Shown in pieces: positions 1-8,946 of a stretch of DNA of 40,231 nt. Both the position numbers and the translations under genes were made by a program. Where the stretch lies: positions 1-40,231 of the forward strand of contig JAIXYI010000070.1 in NCBI GenBank assembly GCA_027490305.1. The letters are read 5' to 3'. The notes under the pieces were generated by a model. That model ran no database searches and was not told the origin of the DNA. It saw only the letters and a program-made list of their open reading frames with translations. Origin of the DNA: Flavobacteriaceae bacterium. Lineage in GTDB: Bacteria; Bacteroidota; Bacteroidia; Flavobacteriales; Flavobacteriaceae. Every line of letters begins with the position of its first letter. Positions within the stretch are counted from its first letter, which is position 1.

Positions 1-900
1 AGCACGGATGGCAACTGGGTCTTTGATGAATATTCCAACCACACCACCCCTTCCCGATCACTGCTGTATGACAAAAACGGAAAAGCGTCGGTGTTGCTTG
101 AAAGCAAAAACAAGTACGAAGGTTACGAAATAGGTACAGCGGACATCCGTACCATCAAATCAGCCGATGGCACGACCGATCTCTATACCCGACTAATCAA
201 GCCGAGTAACTTCGATGCTTCAAAAAAATACCCTGTGTTGGTGTATGTATACGGCGGGCCTCATGCCCAACTGATTACCAACTCATGGCTGGATGGCGCC
301 AACCTGTGGATGTATTGGATGGCCGAACAAGGCTATCTGGTATTTACGGTTGACGGACGCGGCTCTGACAACCGCGGAAAAGCATTCGAGAGCGTCATCC
401 ACCGGCGCCTCGGACTAAACGAAATGGACGACCAGCTTGCGGGCGTCAACTACCTGAAATCGTTGCCTTTCGTAGATGGGAAGCGCCTGGCGGTACACGG
501 CTGGAGCTATGGTGGCTTCATGACCACCAGCCTGATGCTTCGGAAGCCGGGCACCTTTACCACGGGCGTTGCCGGCGGACCGGTTACCGATTGGAAGTAT
601 TACGAAGTGATGTATGGCGAACGCTATATGGATACACCTGCGGAAAATCCGGAGGGATTTGCGGAAAACAGCACATTGGGGTATGTAAATGACCTGAAGG
701 GAAAATTGCTGCTGATTCATGGCACGAGCGACGATGTGGTGGTGATGCAACAAAATTTTGCCTTGTTGAAAAAATTCATCGAAGCTGGGAAGCAGGTTGA
801 CTTTTTCGCCTATCCCATGCACAAGCACAATGTGTTAGGAAAAGACCGGGTGCACCTGATGGATAAAGTCCTGCATTATATCATTGACAACAACCAATAA
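1..900 (+). CDS. S9 family prolyl oligopeptidase / DPP-IV-like peptidase, C-terminal part
   Basis: The reading frame is open from the first base, so the gene starts before the window; 299 residues are visible. This is the alpha/beta-hydrolase catalytic domain of an S9 peptidase of the dipeptidyl-peptidase IV type, which removes N-terminal dipeptides, usually in the periplasm. Visible motifs in order are YGGPHAQ, DGRGSDNRG, the nucleophile elbow GWSYGG (serine codon at 505-507), IHGTSDD with the likely catalytic aspartate near 730-735, and MHKHNV with the likely histidine at 820-828. The N-terminal beta-propeller expected for the family lies outside the window. A small lipoprotein gene starts 1 base after its stop. 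The fold is certain; the exact substrate preference is inferred. Confidence 0.93.
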   Translation, partial: STDGNWVFDEYSNHTTPSRSLLYDKNGKASVLLESKNKYEGYEIGTADIRTIKSADGTTDLYTRLIKPSNFDASKKYPVLVYVYGGPHAQLITNSWLDGANLWMYWMAEQGYLVFTVDGRGSDNRGKAFESVIHRRLGLNEMDDQLAGVNYLKSLPFVDGKRLAVHGWSYGGFMTTSLMLRKPGTFTTGVAGGPVTDWKYYEVMYGERYMDTPAENPEGFAENSTLGYVNDLKGKLLLIHGTSDDVVVMQQNFALLKKFIEAGKQVDFFAYPMHKHNVLGKDRVHLMDKVLHYIIDNNQ

Positions 901-901
901 C

Positions 902-1189
902 ATGCTACGTCACATGCTTACCGGGATGGTGTTTGTGGCCGTCGTTGGATGCGGCGCACGCCAGAACGAAAAAAACCTGCCCCAGGACGGCTCATCGATG
1001 GCGAGAGCGATCTACGTGACCTCGGCGGCGGAAGAAGCCGATGTGCTTAAAAAATGGTGCCCGGATTGTGAATTCATCAAGCGCAACATCATTCAGGATG
1101 ACAACGGCAACCAATATGAGAAAGTAAGGATGAAAGAACCCAACGGCAAAGAACGCTGGTATTGGTTCGACATTAGCCAGATGCGATGA
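902..1189 (+). CDS. small lipoprotein of unknown function
   Basis: This 95-residue protein starts at the ATG at 902, one base after the peptidase stop, so it is probably co-transcribed and translationally coupled. An upstream TTG in the same frame at 884 would put charged residues before the signal and is less likely. The N-terminus has a short hydrophobic stretch ending in a lipobox (VVGC, cysteine about residue 16), so it should be lipid-anchored. The mature part carries CPDC and a C-terminal segment rich in charged and aromatic residues (ERWYWFD). I do not recognise the family. The CxxC-like pair could bind metal or form a disulfide, but there is no thioredoxin fold to support that. Confidence 0.7.
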   Translation: MLRHMLTGMVFVAVVGCGARQNEKNLPQDGSSMARAIYVTSAAEEADVLKKWCPDCEFIKRNIIQDDNGNQYEKVRMKEPNGKERWYWFDISQMR

Positions 1190-1190
1190 C

Positions 1191-1220
1191 AAAAAACCTG
1201 ATCGATGATCAGGTTTTTTG
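1191..1220. terminator. bidirectional intrinsic terminator
   Basis: A near-perfect palindrome has A6 before the stem, AACCTGATC paired with GATCAGGTT across a GAT loop, and T6 after it. It therefore has a U-tract on both strands and serves the lipoprotein gene on the plus strand and the convergent gene on the minus strand. The minus-strand stop codon (1209-1211) lies inside the right arm of the hairpin. Confidence 0.85.
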
Positions 1221-2480
1221 TTTTTTCTTGCGGGCCGCCGGAAACAGGACGTTATTGAGTATCAGTCGGTATCCGGGTGAAGTCGGATGCAGGTCAAGCA
1301 CCGTTGGCGGATCGCCCACCTGGTGACGGTAATCTTCCGGGTCGTGGCCGCCGTAATACGTCCACATACCTTTTCCCATTTCACCGTGGATGTAACGCGC
1401 CTCGCCGTTCAGTTTGCATTCGCCCATTACCAACACATTGGTTTTGACAAGGTCGCGCTCGAAGGCCGTGGTTTGCCCCATGAACCCTTTGACAAGTTGG
1501 GTGTGGTTTTGGCATAGCATCGACGGGATCGGATCCCATTTAGCCGAGAAATCCATCAGGGTGAAATAGTCTTTTTCCATCGGGACGGCTGCCACACGCT
1601 TGTTGGTGGTGTCGATATCTGAGAACTCATACACGTTCGGATTGCGCTCAAGCGTAAAGTTCTTGAAGGCAAACGTACGGGTATAGTCGATTTGGGTCTG
1701 GTAATTCGGCGAGGAAGCGTCACCGTCGAACATGGCTTCGCAGATGTCAACCCCTTCCGCTGAAAGGGCGATATCAAAACTGTCGGTTGCCGAACACATG
1801 GCGAACATAAAACCGCCCCCGATAACAAAATCCCGGATTTTCTTCGCGACGGCGAGTTTTTCTTCAGACACTTTGGCGTATCCCAATTTGGTGGCCAGTG
1901 CCTCGGCATCTTTCTTTTGTTCGATATACCAGGGGGTGTTTTTATAACTTCCATAGAATCGCCCGTATTGACCGGTGAAATCCTCATGGTGCAGGTGCAG
2001 CCATTCATATTGGATCAACGCGTCTGACAGCACCTCTTCATCGTAGATCGCCGTGAAGGGAATTTCTGCATAGGTCAACACCATCGTAACAGCATCGTCC
2101 CATGGTTGCTTGCCCGGCGGGGTGTAGACGGCAATTTTAGGAGCCTTTTCGAGGATGACCGTCTCCATGTTTTGGGACGGACTGGCGATCTCTTCAAGTA
2201 TGGCATTTGCTTCTGCATCTGACAGTACTTCAAAGCTGACACCGCGAATCTGGCATTCCTTCCGGATTTCGGCGGCATCCGGTAGCAGGAACGAGCCGCC
2301 GCGGTAATTGAGCAGCCAACTGGCCTTATATTGGCGCTCAAGACACCAATAGGTGATACCGTAGGCCTTGAGGTGGTTTTGCTGCGTGGTTTCGTCCATA
2401 GGAAGCAACACGAAACCGGCGCGGGCTGTCAGGGCCATGAACAGGACGAGAATGACGAGAATACGATAACGAGACGCCAT
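1209..2480 (-). CDS. secreted protein of the type labelled asparagine synthetase B in Flavobacteria
   Basis: This 423-residue protein has an N-terminal signal peptide (hydrophobic residues about 7-20, ending ALTARA). I recognise the sequence type (PMDETTQQNHLKAYG, LNYRGGSFLLPD) as a conserved flavobacterial secreted protein that databases often call asparagine synthetase B. The segment GGGFMFAMCSATDSFD near the middle looks like the nucleophile elbow of a class I glutamine-amidotransferase-like fold. I see no ATP-pyrophosphatase (SGGxDS) motif, so asparagine synthesis is not supported. The C-terminus is lysine-rich and runs into the shared terminator. A possible -7 box close to TAnnTTTG (one mismatch) lies at 2496-2503. 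Function is unknown; the gene itself is clear. Confidence 0.8.
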   Translation of the reverse strand: MASRYRILVILVLFMALTARAGFVLLPMDETTQQNHLKAYGITYWCLERQYKASWLLNYRGGSFLLPDAAEIRKECQIRGVSFEVLSDAEANAILEEIASPSQNMETVILEKAPKIAVYTPPGKQPWDDAVTMVLTYAEIPFTAIYDEEVLSDALIQYEWLHLHHEDFTGQYGRFYGSYKNTPWYIEQKKDAEALATKLGYAKVSEEKLAVAKKIRDFVIGGGFMFAMCSATDSFDIALSAEGVDICEAMFDGDASSPNYQTQIDYTRTFAFKNFTLERNPNVYEFSDIDTTNKRVAAVPMEKDYFTLMDFSAKWDPIPSMLCQNHTQLVKGFMGQTTAFERDLVKTNVLVMGECKLNGEARYIHGEMGKGMWTYYGGHDPEDYRHQVGDPPTVLDLHPTSPGYRLILNNVLFPAARKKKQKT

Positions 2481-2658
2481 TTATTGAATTTTTGCCGAAG
2501 ATACATCATCCGCTATGACCGATGTGTACATTTTTTGTTAAATCCCCCCTGTCGAAACTCTCAAAAAAAGAGCGTTTTTGGACGTAAGTTATTAACAATG
2601 TGTATAAAATGCCACTCATTTTGGAGTGCAAAATCGCCAAAAACTGCTTTTTATGCCC

Positions 2659-2666
2659 TATCTTTG
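2659..2666 (+). promoter_or_regulatory. Bacteroidetes -7 box for the 1543-residue T9SS protein
   Basis: TATCTTTG matches TAnnTTTG. The expected transcription start is near 2673, giving a leader of about 24 bases before the ATG at 2697. No clear -33 TTG is found at the usual 17-23 base spacing. Confidence 0.55.
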
Positions 2667-2696
2667 TGCCCCTTAAAAAGAGGTAAAATCTATTGT

Positions 2697-5600
2697 ATGA
2701 AGAAACAGTTACTACTGAGTATTTTTGGAGTTGCGTTGGCGTTGTTCTCGCTTGAGAGCGTGGCGCAGGTCTCCATTACAACCGCTAATTCCGCCGTAAC
2801 GCAGAATTTTGACGGAATGGGTGCCACTGGCACGACAACCCCTTCCGGTTGGTTTGTAGGTACCGCAACGAGTTCCAGCTCAACCACTGTCGTGTCCAAT
2901 AATGGATCTTCCAACGGTGGTGGAAACTACAACTATGGTGTCGCGTCGGACGGCGAACGCGCCTTAGGTTCATTGGCTTCAAGTAGCACGATTAGAAACA
3001 CCGAGGCTCGCTTCACCAACAACACGGGGGTGACAATCACATCGATTACCGTTTCTTACGACGGAGAACAGTGGCGCCTTGGACAAAACGGAAGTTTGGA
3101 AACAGGCCTTGTTTTGCAGTACAGTACCAATGGTTCGACTTACACGAACATGGGAACGTCTTACAACTTTGTCCCTCCGATTACCTCGGGAACAGCTGGG
3201 CAGTTGGTGGGTAACACTGGGGCCAACCGCGTAGCAGGCATTGGAGGTACATATACACCTGCTTCCGCTATTCCAAATGGTACGACTATATATCTAAGAT
3301 GGGTTGATTCCGATAATACCGGCGCGGACGCTGGTATGGCAGTTGACAACTTCAGTATAACCTTGAATGCTTCCAGTAACAATGTTCCTGTAGCATCAAG
3401 CGTAAGTTTTTCCGGTTCATTGATAACCGGTAGCACGCTTACGGGTTCTTATACCTATTCTGACACCGAGAGCGATCCGGAGGGTACATCAACCTTCCGT
3501 TGGTTCCGGTCGGCAAACGCATCTGGCACGGGCGCCGTTGCGATTGGAAGTGCTACGTCTATAACATATGTGCCGGGTTCAAGTGATGTTGGGCAGTACC
3601 TGTCCTTTCGCGTAACGCCAGTCGCCACATCGGGTTCATTAACCGGCACTGAAGTCGCAAGTGCGTTTCAGGGTCCTATCGCCTCGGCTACTAATTCCGT
3701 TTCTACTATTACGGCTGACGGCACGTTTACGCCTGCTACCAATGTTGATTACCTAACGTCACTGGGTACGGATGTAACGGCTACGAGCTTCGAGATTGCG
3801 CGCTTTTCACTCAACGATGTGACCGGTACACCGACAGACGATGGTCTCGCTACGATATTGACCGATCTGGCATTTACGGTAACAGGGTCGTCTAACCTTG
3901 AGAAAATTGCTTTATACGACGGCACGACCGAATTGGCAGAAGCCACGGCGGCTGCTACAACAGCCCTTTCTGGTTTCAGCCTCTCTGCTGCTTCCGGAAC
4001 AGCTAAAATTTTCTCGGTTCGTGTGACCTTTAAAACAACGGTAACCGACAACGCGCAACCCCAGTTGACGATTTCGTCTGCTACTGCAAATCCGAGTGGA
4101 TCGCTCTTTGCTGCTGCCAACGCAGGAGGCGCATCTTCATCAATTGCTGGGGATAATAACCGGATTGAGGTTACAGCTACTAAGCTGTCGTTTACTACTA
4201 CTCCAACACAGACCGTAGTAAACGTAGCGATGGCAACGACGCAAACGGTAGAAGCTACTGACGTAAACAACCGTCGCGACCTCGATTTCGTGTCAGTTGT
4301 CAGCCTTACGTCAAGCGGTACATTGACTACAACCCCGCTTACGGCAACCGCTACGAGTGGTGTTGCTTCCTTCACGACCATCACGCACACGGCAATTGGA
4401 ACCGGATTGACCCTTACCGCTTCATTTGGCGCGCTTACGCCTGCTGTGAGTGCTGCTTTCAATATCGTGCCTGCGCCGATTTTTGCTAACCCCATCACCG
4501 GAACCAATCCGGGGCTTTCAAACCCCTATACTAACGGACAAACATTTGACGCCAATATTTCCGTTTCTGGTATCGGCCGTGGTTCGGGTGTAACCGGAAC
4601 CAACGCAAATGATCGATACAATGGCAGTTCATGGGATACGGCTAGTCTTGACCCTACGGCATACTTCGAATTCACACTGACGCCGGTTGCTGGTTACCAG
4701 ATGGACTTTACCAACTTCATATACACCGCCCAGTTCTCAGCATCAAATGCGGTAACATCGGCGGCGTTACGTTCAAGCGTAGATAATTTTACCGCAAATA
4801 TCGGGACAGCAACGCTCACCGGAACAACCATTTCGCTGACAGACACATCGTTCCAAAACGTATCGGGTCCGATCACATTCCGTCTCTATGCATGGGGCGC
4901 TACTAACTCGGGTGCGACATTCAGCGTGAACAGTTTTGAATTCAACGGTATTGTAGAAGCGAGCCCGGTTCCGCAAATTTCTGCCGCTCCGTCTACGATC
5001 ACCGGACTGAACTATTTCGACGGTTCTGGTCCGTCTACTTCTCAAACCATTGGTATCACGGGTGCTAATCTTACGCCTGCATCCGGTAACCTAACCGCCA
5101 GCGCTACAACTGGATTTGAGGTTTCTACGGATAATACAAACTTCTCTTCTTCCGTAAACGTGGCGTACACCAGCGGCACGCTTACAAATGCTCCATTGTA
5201 TGTTCGCCAGGCAGCCGGAACTACGGCCGGCGATTATTCAGGAACGGTAACTATCTCGGGCGGAAATGCGCCTGCAAATGCTACAGTTGCTGTCAGCGGA
5301 AAAGTGGTCGTACCCTTTACCATTCCGTACTTCAATAGTTTCGGCACACAATCTACTGTTGACGCGGCCCTGGTCCAAGGCTTTGTAGCCAGCGGCGCTG
5401 CTTTCAACACCTCGTACCTGCGCTTTAATAGCATCGGCGCATATCTCGATACACCTGTAATCGATTTCACACAGGAAAGTGATTTCCGCGTGCAGTTCGA
5501 AACAGCCACTTTCGGCGGAAATAACGGCCAGACACTTGAGCTACAAATTTCAACAGACGGTGGTGCCAACTATACGACTTTAACGAGTATTGCTCCACCA

Positions 5601-7328
5601 TCGGCTACATACAGCACCTTGACCTACGATATTAACGTAGCCTCCTACCCAAGCACAAATGGTAAACTCCGTGTGCTGATGACCGCCGGAACATCGCAAA
5701 CGCGTCTCCGTAACTTCTACCTTCTGGGCCGTACGACCTGGGACGGAACAAGCTGGTCAGCCGGCGCGCCGAACAGCCTGGTAGCGGCGACTATTGCTGG
5801 TGATTACACCACCAGTGCAGAGCCTTCTATCAACGCGTACTCGCTTGACGTAAACAGTGGTACCCTGACCGTTACAACGGGTGAATCGGTCACTCTTCAA
5901 AACGCGTTGACAGTGAACACGGGGGCAACTGCTGAATTTGAAAGTAACGCCAACCTGATTCAGGTCAACAACGTTGCGAACACAGGTAACATCTCGATCA
6001 GCCGTACGGCGAACATGAGAAGACAAGACTATATCTATTGGTCGTCTCCGGTTACGGGCCAGAACCTGTTCAATTTCTCTGACCAGACACTTTCAAACCG
6101 TTTTTATGTGCTGGACGAAGACACCAACAGCTTCAAAGGTGTGTTCACCGCAACGCCGACCGGTTTGGGCGAAAACGCCACCACATACAATTTCCTTCCT
6201 ACTAAAGGGTATATGGTGCGGGCTCCGAACAACCATCCTTCAACCGTAGCGCCTTGGACCGGTACCTTTACAGGTGTGCCTAACAACGGCACGTATACGT
6301 TCCAGGCAACAAACGGAGTGGCTACTGCTGCCGTGGGTAACAACCTAATCGGCAACCCGTATCCGTCACCGATCAACGCGAACTCCTTCCTGACTGCCAA
6401 TCCAACTGTGGGTACGCTCTATTTCTGGGCGCACATCACGCAAACCGCGCCGGGTGCAGCGAACTACGCTTCCTTTAACGGAACAGGTGCCGCTGCCGCT
6501 GCAGGTGGTGAAGTGCCAAATGGTACTATCCAGGTGGGCCAGGGCTTCCTGGTTACCGTCCCTGCGGCTGTGTCGATTGTGTTCAACAACGGTATGCGTG
6601 TTAACAACCACCAGAACCAGTTCTTCCGTTCGTCTGAGTTCGGCGTAACAGGTCCGGAGCGCCACCGTATCTGGTTTGACCTGAAAAAAGACGGTGCCGT
6701 AATGAGCCAGTCGCTTGTGGGCTACGTTTCAGAAGCAACCAATGGTATCGAACCGCTGTATGACGGTGCCATGATCCCGGAAAATGCACCACAATTGTAT
6801 TCTGTGATTGACAACCAGGCCTATAGCATCCAGGGTCGTGCCCTTCCGTTCGCTGACAGCGACACCGTGCCAATGGGTATCAAAACGCCAACAGCCGGTA
6901 ACTATGCGATCGCAATGAACAGCTTCGATGGTCTTTTCGGAAGTCAGGCTGTATACCTTAAAGACAATGCTACCAACGTGTTGCACGACATCAAATCAGG
7001 TGACTATACCTTCGCTACTGACGCCGGAACGTTCAATGACCGCTTCCAGATCGTATTTAACACAACGACATTGAGTATAGATCAACCCGTGTTGACCGAC
7101 AATGCCGTAACCGTCTACAAAAACGGGACGTCGCTTGAAATTAATTCCGGAACGGTTGACATGCAATCGGTGAAAATCTTCGACATCCGCGGACGTCTGG
7201 TAGCTTCACGCGAAAGCATCAATGCTACCGCTACGTCTTTTGCGAACCTTTCAGCTACACAACAAGTACTTTTGGTGCAGATCGTATCGAAAGACGGTGT
7301 AACTGTGACGAAGAAAGTGATTTTCTAA
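2697..7328 (+). CDS. large secreted multi-domain protein with T9SS type C sorting module
   Basis: The frame is open from 2331, but the start is the ATG at 2697: it follows the promoter and opens a classic signal peptide (MKKQLLLSIFGVALALF, cleavage after about residue 23). The product has 1543 residues. In order: a jelly-roll-like N-terminal domain (about 24-225, FDGMG...GWF start), an Ig-like domain of the YTYSDTESDPEG type (about 226-325), several Ser/Thr-rich beta domains (326-760), an Ig-like repeat (about 760-870, containing TGFEVSTDN and GDYSGTVT), another jelly-roll, and from about residue 1015 the C-terminal module typical of T9SS type C proteins (RQDYIYWSSPV, LIGNPYPSPI, FFRSSE, ERHRIWFDLKK) ending KKVIF. 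It should be exported by Sec, then carried across the outer membrane by the T9SS. The C-terminal module is paralogous to the one ending at 22889. No catalytic motif was recognised; an adhesin or surface-structure role is inferred. Confidence 0.9.
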   Translation: MKKQLLLSIFGVALALFSLESVAQVSITTANSAVTQNFDGMGATGTTTPSGWFVGTATSSSSTTVVSNNGSSNGGGNYNYGVASDGERALGSLASSSTIRNTEARFTNNTGVTITSITVSYDGEQWRLGQNGSLETGLVLQYSTNGSTYTNMGTSYNFVPPITSGTAGQLVGNTGANRVAGIGGTYTPASAIPNGTTIYLRWVDSDNTGADAGMAVDNFSITLNASSNNVPVASSVSFSGSLITGSTLTGSYTYSDTESDPEGTSTFRWFRSANASGTGAVAIGSATSITYVPGSSDVGQYLSFRVTPVATSGSLTGTEVASAFQGPIASATNSVSTITADGTFTPATNVDYLTSLGTDVTATSFEIARFSLNDVTGTPTDDGLATILTDLAFTVTGSSNLEKIALYDGTTELAEATAAATTALSGFSLSAASGTAKIFSVRVTFKTTVTDNAQPQLTISSATANPSGSLFAAANAGGASSSIAGDNNRIEVTATKLSFTTTPTQTVVNVAMATTQTVEATDVNNRRDLDFVSVVSLTSSGTLTTTPLTATATSGVASFTTITHTAIGTGLTLTASFGALTPAVSAAFNIVPAPIFANPITGTNPGLSNPYTNGQTFDANISVSGIGRGSGVTGTNANDRYNGSSWDTASLDPTAYFEFTLTPVAGYQMDFTNFIYTAQFSASNAVTSAALRSSVDNFTANIGTATLTGTTISLTDTSFQNVSGPITFRLYAWGATNSGATFSVNSFEFNGIVEASPVPQISAAPSTITGLNYFDGSGPSTSQTIGITGANLTPASGNLTASATTGFEVSTDNTNFSSSVNVAYTSGTLTNAPLYVRQAAGTTAGDYSGTVTISGGNAPANATVAVSGKVVVPFTIPYFNSFGTQSTVDAALVQGFVASGAAFNTSYLRFNSIGAYLDTPVIDFTQESDFRVQFETATFGGNNGQTLELQISTDGGANYTTLTSIAPPSATYSTLTYDINVASYPSTNGKLRVLMTAGTSQTRLRNFYLLGRTTWDGTSWSAGAPNSLVAATIAGDYTTSAEPSINAYSLDVNSGTLTVTTGESVTLQNALTVNTGATAEFESNANLIQVNNVANTGNISISRTANMRRQDYIYWSSPVTGQNLFNFSDQTLSNRFYVLDEDTNSFKGVFTATPTGLGENATTYNFLPTKGYMVRAPNNHPSTVAPWTGTFTGVPNNGTYTFQATNGVATAAVGNNLIGNPYPSPINANSFLTANPTVGTLYFWAHITQTAPGAANYASFNGTGAAAAAGGEVPNGTIQVGQGFLVTVPAAVSIVFNNGMRVNNHQNQFFRSSEFGVTGPERHRIWFDLKKDGAVMSQSLVGYVSEATNGIEPLYDGAMIPENAPQLYSVIDNQAYSIQGRALPFADSDTVPMGIKTPTAGNYAIAMNSFDGLFGSQAVYLKDNATNVLHDIKSGDYTFATDAGTFNDRFQIVFNTTTLSIDQPVLTDNAVTVYKNGTSLEINSGTVDMQSVKIFDIRGRLVASRESINATATSFANLSATQQVLLVQIVSKDGVTVTKKVIF

Positions 7329-7352
7329 TCGCACACAAAAACAATACGAAAG

Positions 7353-7380
7353 GAGCCGCCCACAAGCGGCTCTTTTTTTT
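7353..7380 (+). terminator. intrinsic terminator
   Basis: GAGCCGC (7353-7359) pairs perfectly with GCGGCTC (7366-7372) around a 6-base loop, followed by T8. It ends the transcript of the 1543-residue protein gene. Confidence 0.92.
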
Positions 7381-7389
7381 AACCTTACC

Positions 7390-7432
7390 GTAATGTGTTG
7401 CGGCTAATAGTAACGGTGGGGTAATGTGTTGC
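7390..7432 (+). repeat. 12-bp direct repeats upstream of the four-gene operon promoter
   Basis: GTAATGTGTTGC occurs at 7390-7401 and again at 7421-7432, 31 bp apart (about three helical turns). The second copy ends 5 bases before the -33 TTG. The arrangement fits an activator operator, but the regulator is unknown. Confidence 0.5.
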
Positions 7433-7437
7433 TAACG

Positions 7438-7465
7438 TTGTGCTTAGGTGATACGCTTACTTTTG
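7438..7465 (+). promoter_or_regulatory. Bacteroidetes promoter of the 7480-12643 operon
   Basis: TTG at 7438-7440 and TACTTTTG at 7458-7465 are separated by 17 bases, matching the flavobacterial consensus TTG-N17-23-TAnnTTTG. The predicted start near 7472 leaves only about 8 bases before the ATG at 7480. Confidence 0.7.
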
Positions 7466-7479
7466 GTGAAAGTTTCCGC

Positions 7480-8946
7480 ATGAGGCTACACTACCTGCTG
7501 GCGTTCGTACCCGCCTTTTTACTTTCCTGTACAACTGATCGTGACCTGGCCGACACCACCGTAATTCCGGATCCGGAAGCGGTTGTGGTGCATTACTGGA
7601 ACTTTAACTCCCTGCCTTCCGGCACGCTCACAACGGTGCAACCCGACGCCTCTCTGGTGACGGGTGCCGCAATCACATATGACGGTGAGGGAGCAGGATA
7701 TATGGATGCCTTCGATCCGGGATATGATACGAATGCGCAAAACGGCGACGTTGCCGGACAAGGCCTTCGCGCCCGCAATCCCAGCGATACACGAACCCTG
7801 CGATTTGCCCTTCCCACGACCGGTTTTCGGAATATCGTATTGCGCTTTGCCACCGCCCGAACGGGTTCAGGCGCGACACAGCAGTCGTATGCCTATACGT
7901 TAGATGGTGTTAACTATACGTCGGACGGACTGGTTTTAGCGGGATTTACGACGAAGGAGGATCCGACGAACGACCTCGTTGTTTTAGATTTTTCGGGCAT
8001 TGCAGGTGCGAACGACAATCCGAATTTCCGCTTTGCCATCACCTTTAGCGGTGATACAGCGGCGGGGACAAGCGGCAACAACCGATTTGACAACGTAACC
8101 GTAGAAGGCGTGCCACTTGTTCCGATCACGGCCCCTTCTAACCTCGTCTATCCGACGCCCCAAACCTGGCCGGTGGGTTCTGCCATCACGCCGATTCAGC
8201 CGACCGTTACCGGAAGCGGCATCCACTACAACATCAATCCGGCGCTACCAGACGGACTTACACTTGACGCGACCACGGGTAGCATCAGCGGCACGCCTAC
8301 AATCGAAACGCCCGCTGCTTCATATACCGTAACCGCCACCAACGCGGGTGGCAGCACAACAGCCGCGATCCAGATTACCATCGCAGCGGCCTCACCCCTC
8401 TTTCTCGTGCACTATTGGAATTTCAACGCATTGCCTACCGGCATCCTGACCGCGGTTGCCCCTGATAGTTCCTTGTTAGCGGGCGGTGCTGCCTCTATTA
8501 CCTATCCCGGAACCGGCGCCGGCTACCTCGACCAGGTGAACCCCGGTTCCGACCTAAACGCGCAGGAAAACGCAACGGCAGGATTGGCGCTTCGAATTCG
8601 CAACCCATCCGATACGAGGGCGTTGCTCATCAAAGCATCAACCTCAGGATACAAAGACATCGTCGTCTCTTTTGCCACCACCCGCACCTCATCCGGGGCA
8701 AGCGAACAAGTGTATTCCTACACAATTGACGGCGTGAACTTCATCACGACCTCCCTTCCTGTCACGACGTTCAGTCCGGGTATTGATCCCAGTTACAGCG
8801 TCGTCACGTTAGACTTTGGCGCTATCACCGGCGCAGATAACAACCCCAACTTCGCGTTGCGCATCGGTTTCGGCGGTACTACGGCAAGTGGCACGAGCGG
8901 AAACAACCGGATCGACAATGTGGCTATAAGCGGTAGATCCCTATGA
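7480..8946 (+). CDS. lipoprotein with a duplicated HYWNFN domain
   Basis: The 488-residue protein starts at the ATG at 7480, just after the promoter; an earlier in-frame codon at 7426 lies upstream of the promoter. It has a lipoprotein signal with lipobox LLSC (Cys about residue 18). Two homologous beta domains of about 175 residues start with HYWNFN (residues about 38-213 and 311-486) and share NPSDTR, SGNNR-DNV and the same spacing. Between them is a putative Ig (He_PIG) domain (about 217-300) with LPDGLTLDATTGSISGTP. The stop overlaps the next gene's start (ATGA, 8943-8946), so translation is coupled. The domains look like carbohydrate-binding or jelly-roll modules. No enzyme motif is seen. 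It is first in an operon with a propeller protein and a porin, suggesting a surface binding role (inferred). Confidence 0.85.
   Translation: MRLHYLLAFVPAFLLSCTTDRDLADTTVIPDPEAVVVHYWNFNSLPSGTLTTVQPDASLVTGAAITYDGEGAGYMDAFDPGYDTNAQNGDVAGQGLRARNPSDTRTLRFALPTTGFRNIVLRFATARTGSGATQQSYAYTLDGVNYTSDGLVLAGFTTKEDPTNDLVVLDFSGIAGANDNPNFRFAITFSGDTAAGTSGNNRFDNVTVEGVPLVPITAPSNLVYPTPQTWPVGSAITPIQPTVTGSGIHYNINPALPDGLTLDATTGSISGTPTIETPAASYTVTATNAGGSTTAAIQITIAAASPLFLVHYWNFNALPTGILTAVAPDSSLLAGGAASITYPGTGAGYLDQVNPGSDLNAQENATAGLALRIRNPSDTRALLIKASTSGYKDIVVSFATTRTSSGASEQVYSYTIDGVNFITTSLPVTTFSPGIDPSYSVVTLDFGAITGADNNPNFALRIGFGGTTASGTSGNNRIDNVAISGRSL

Noticed and set aside
1209..2480. asparagine synthetase B activity
   Set aside because: The usual database label is not supported: there is a signal peptide and no ATP-pyrophosphatase motif.
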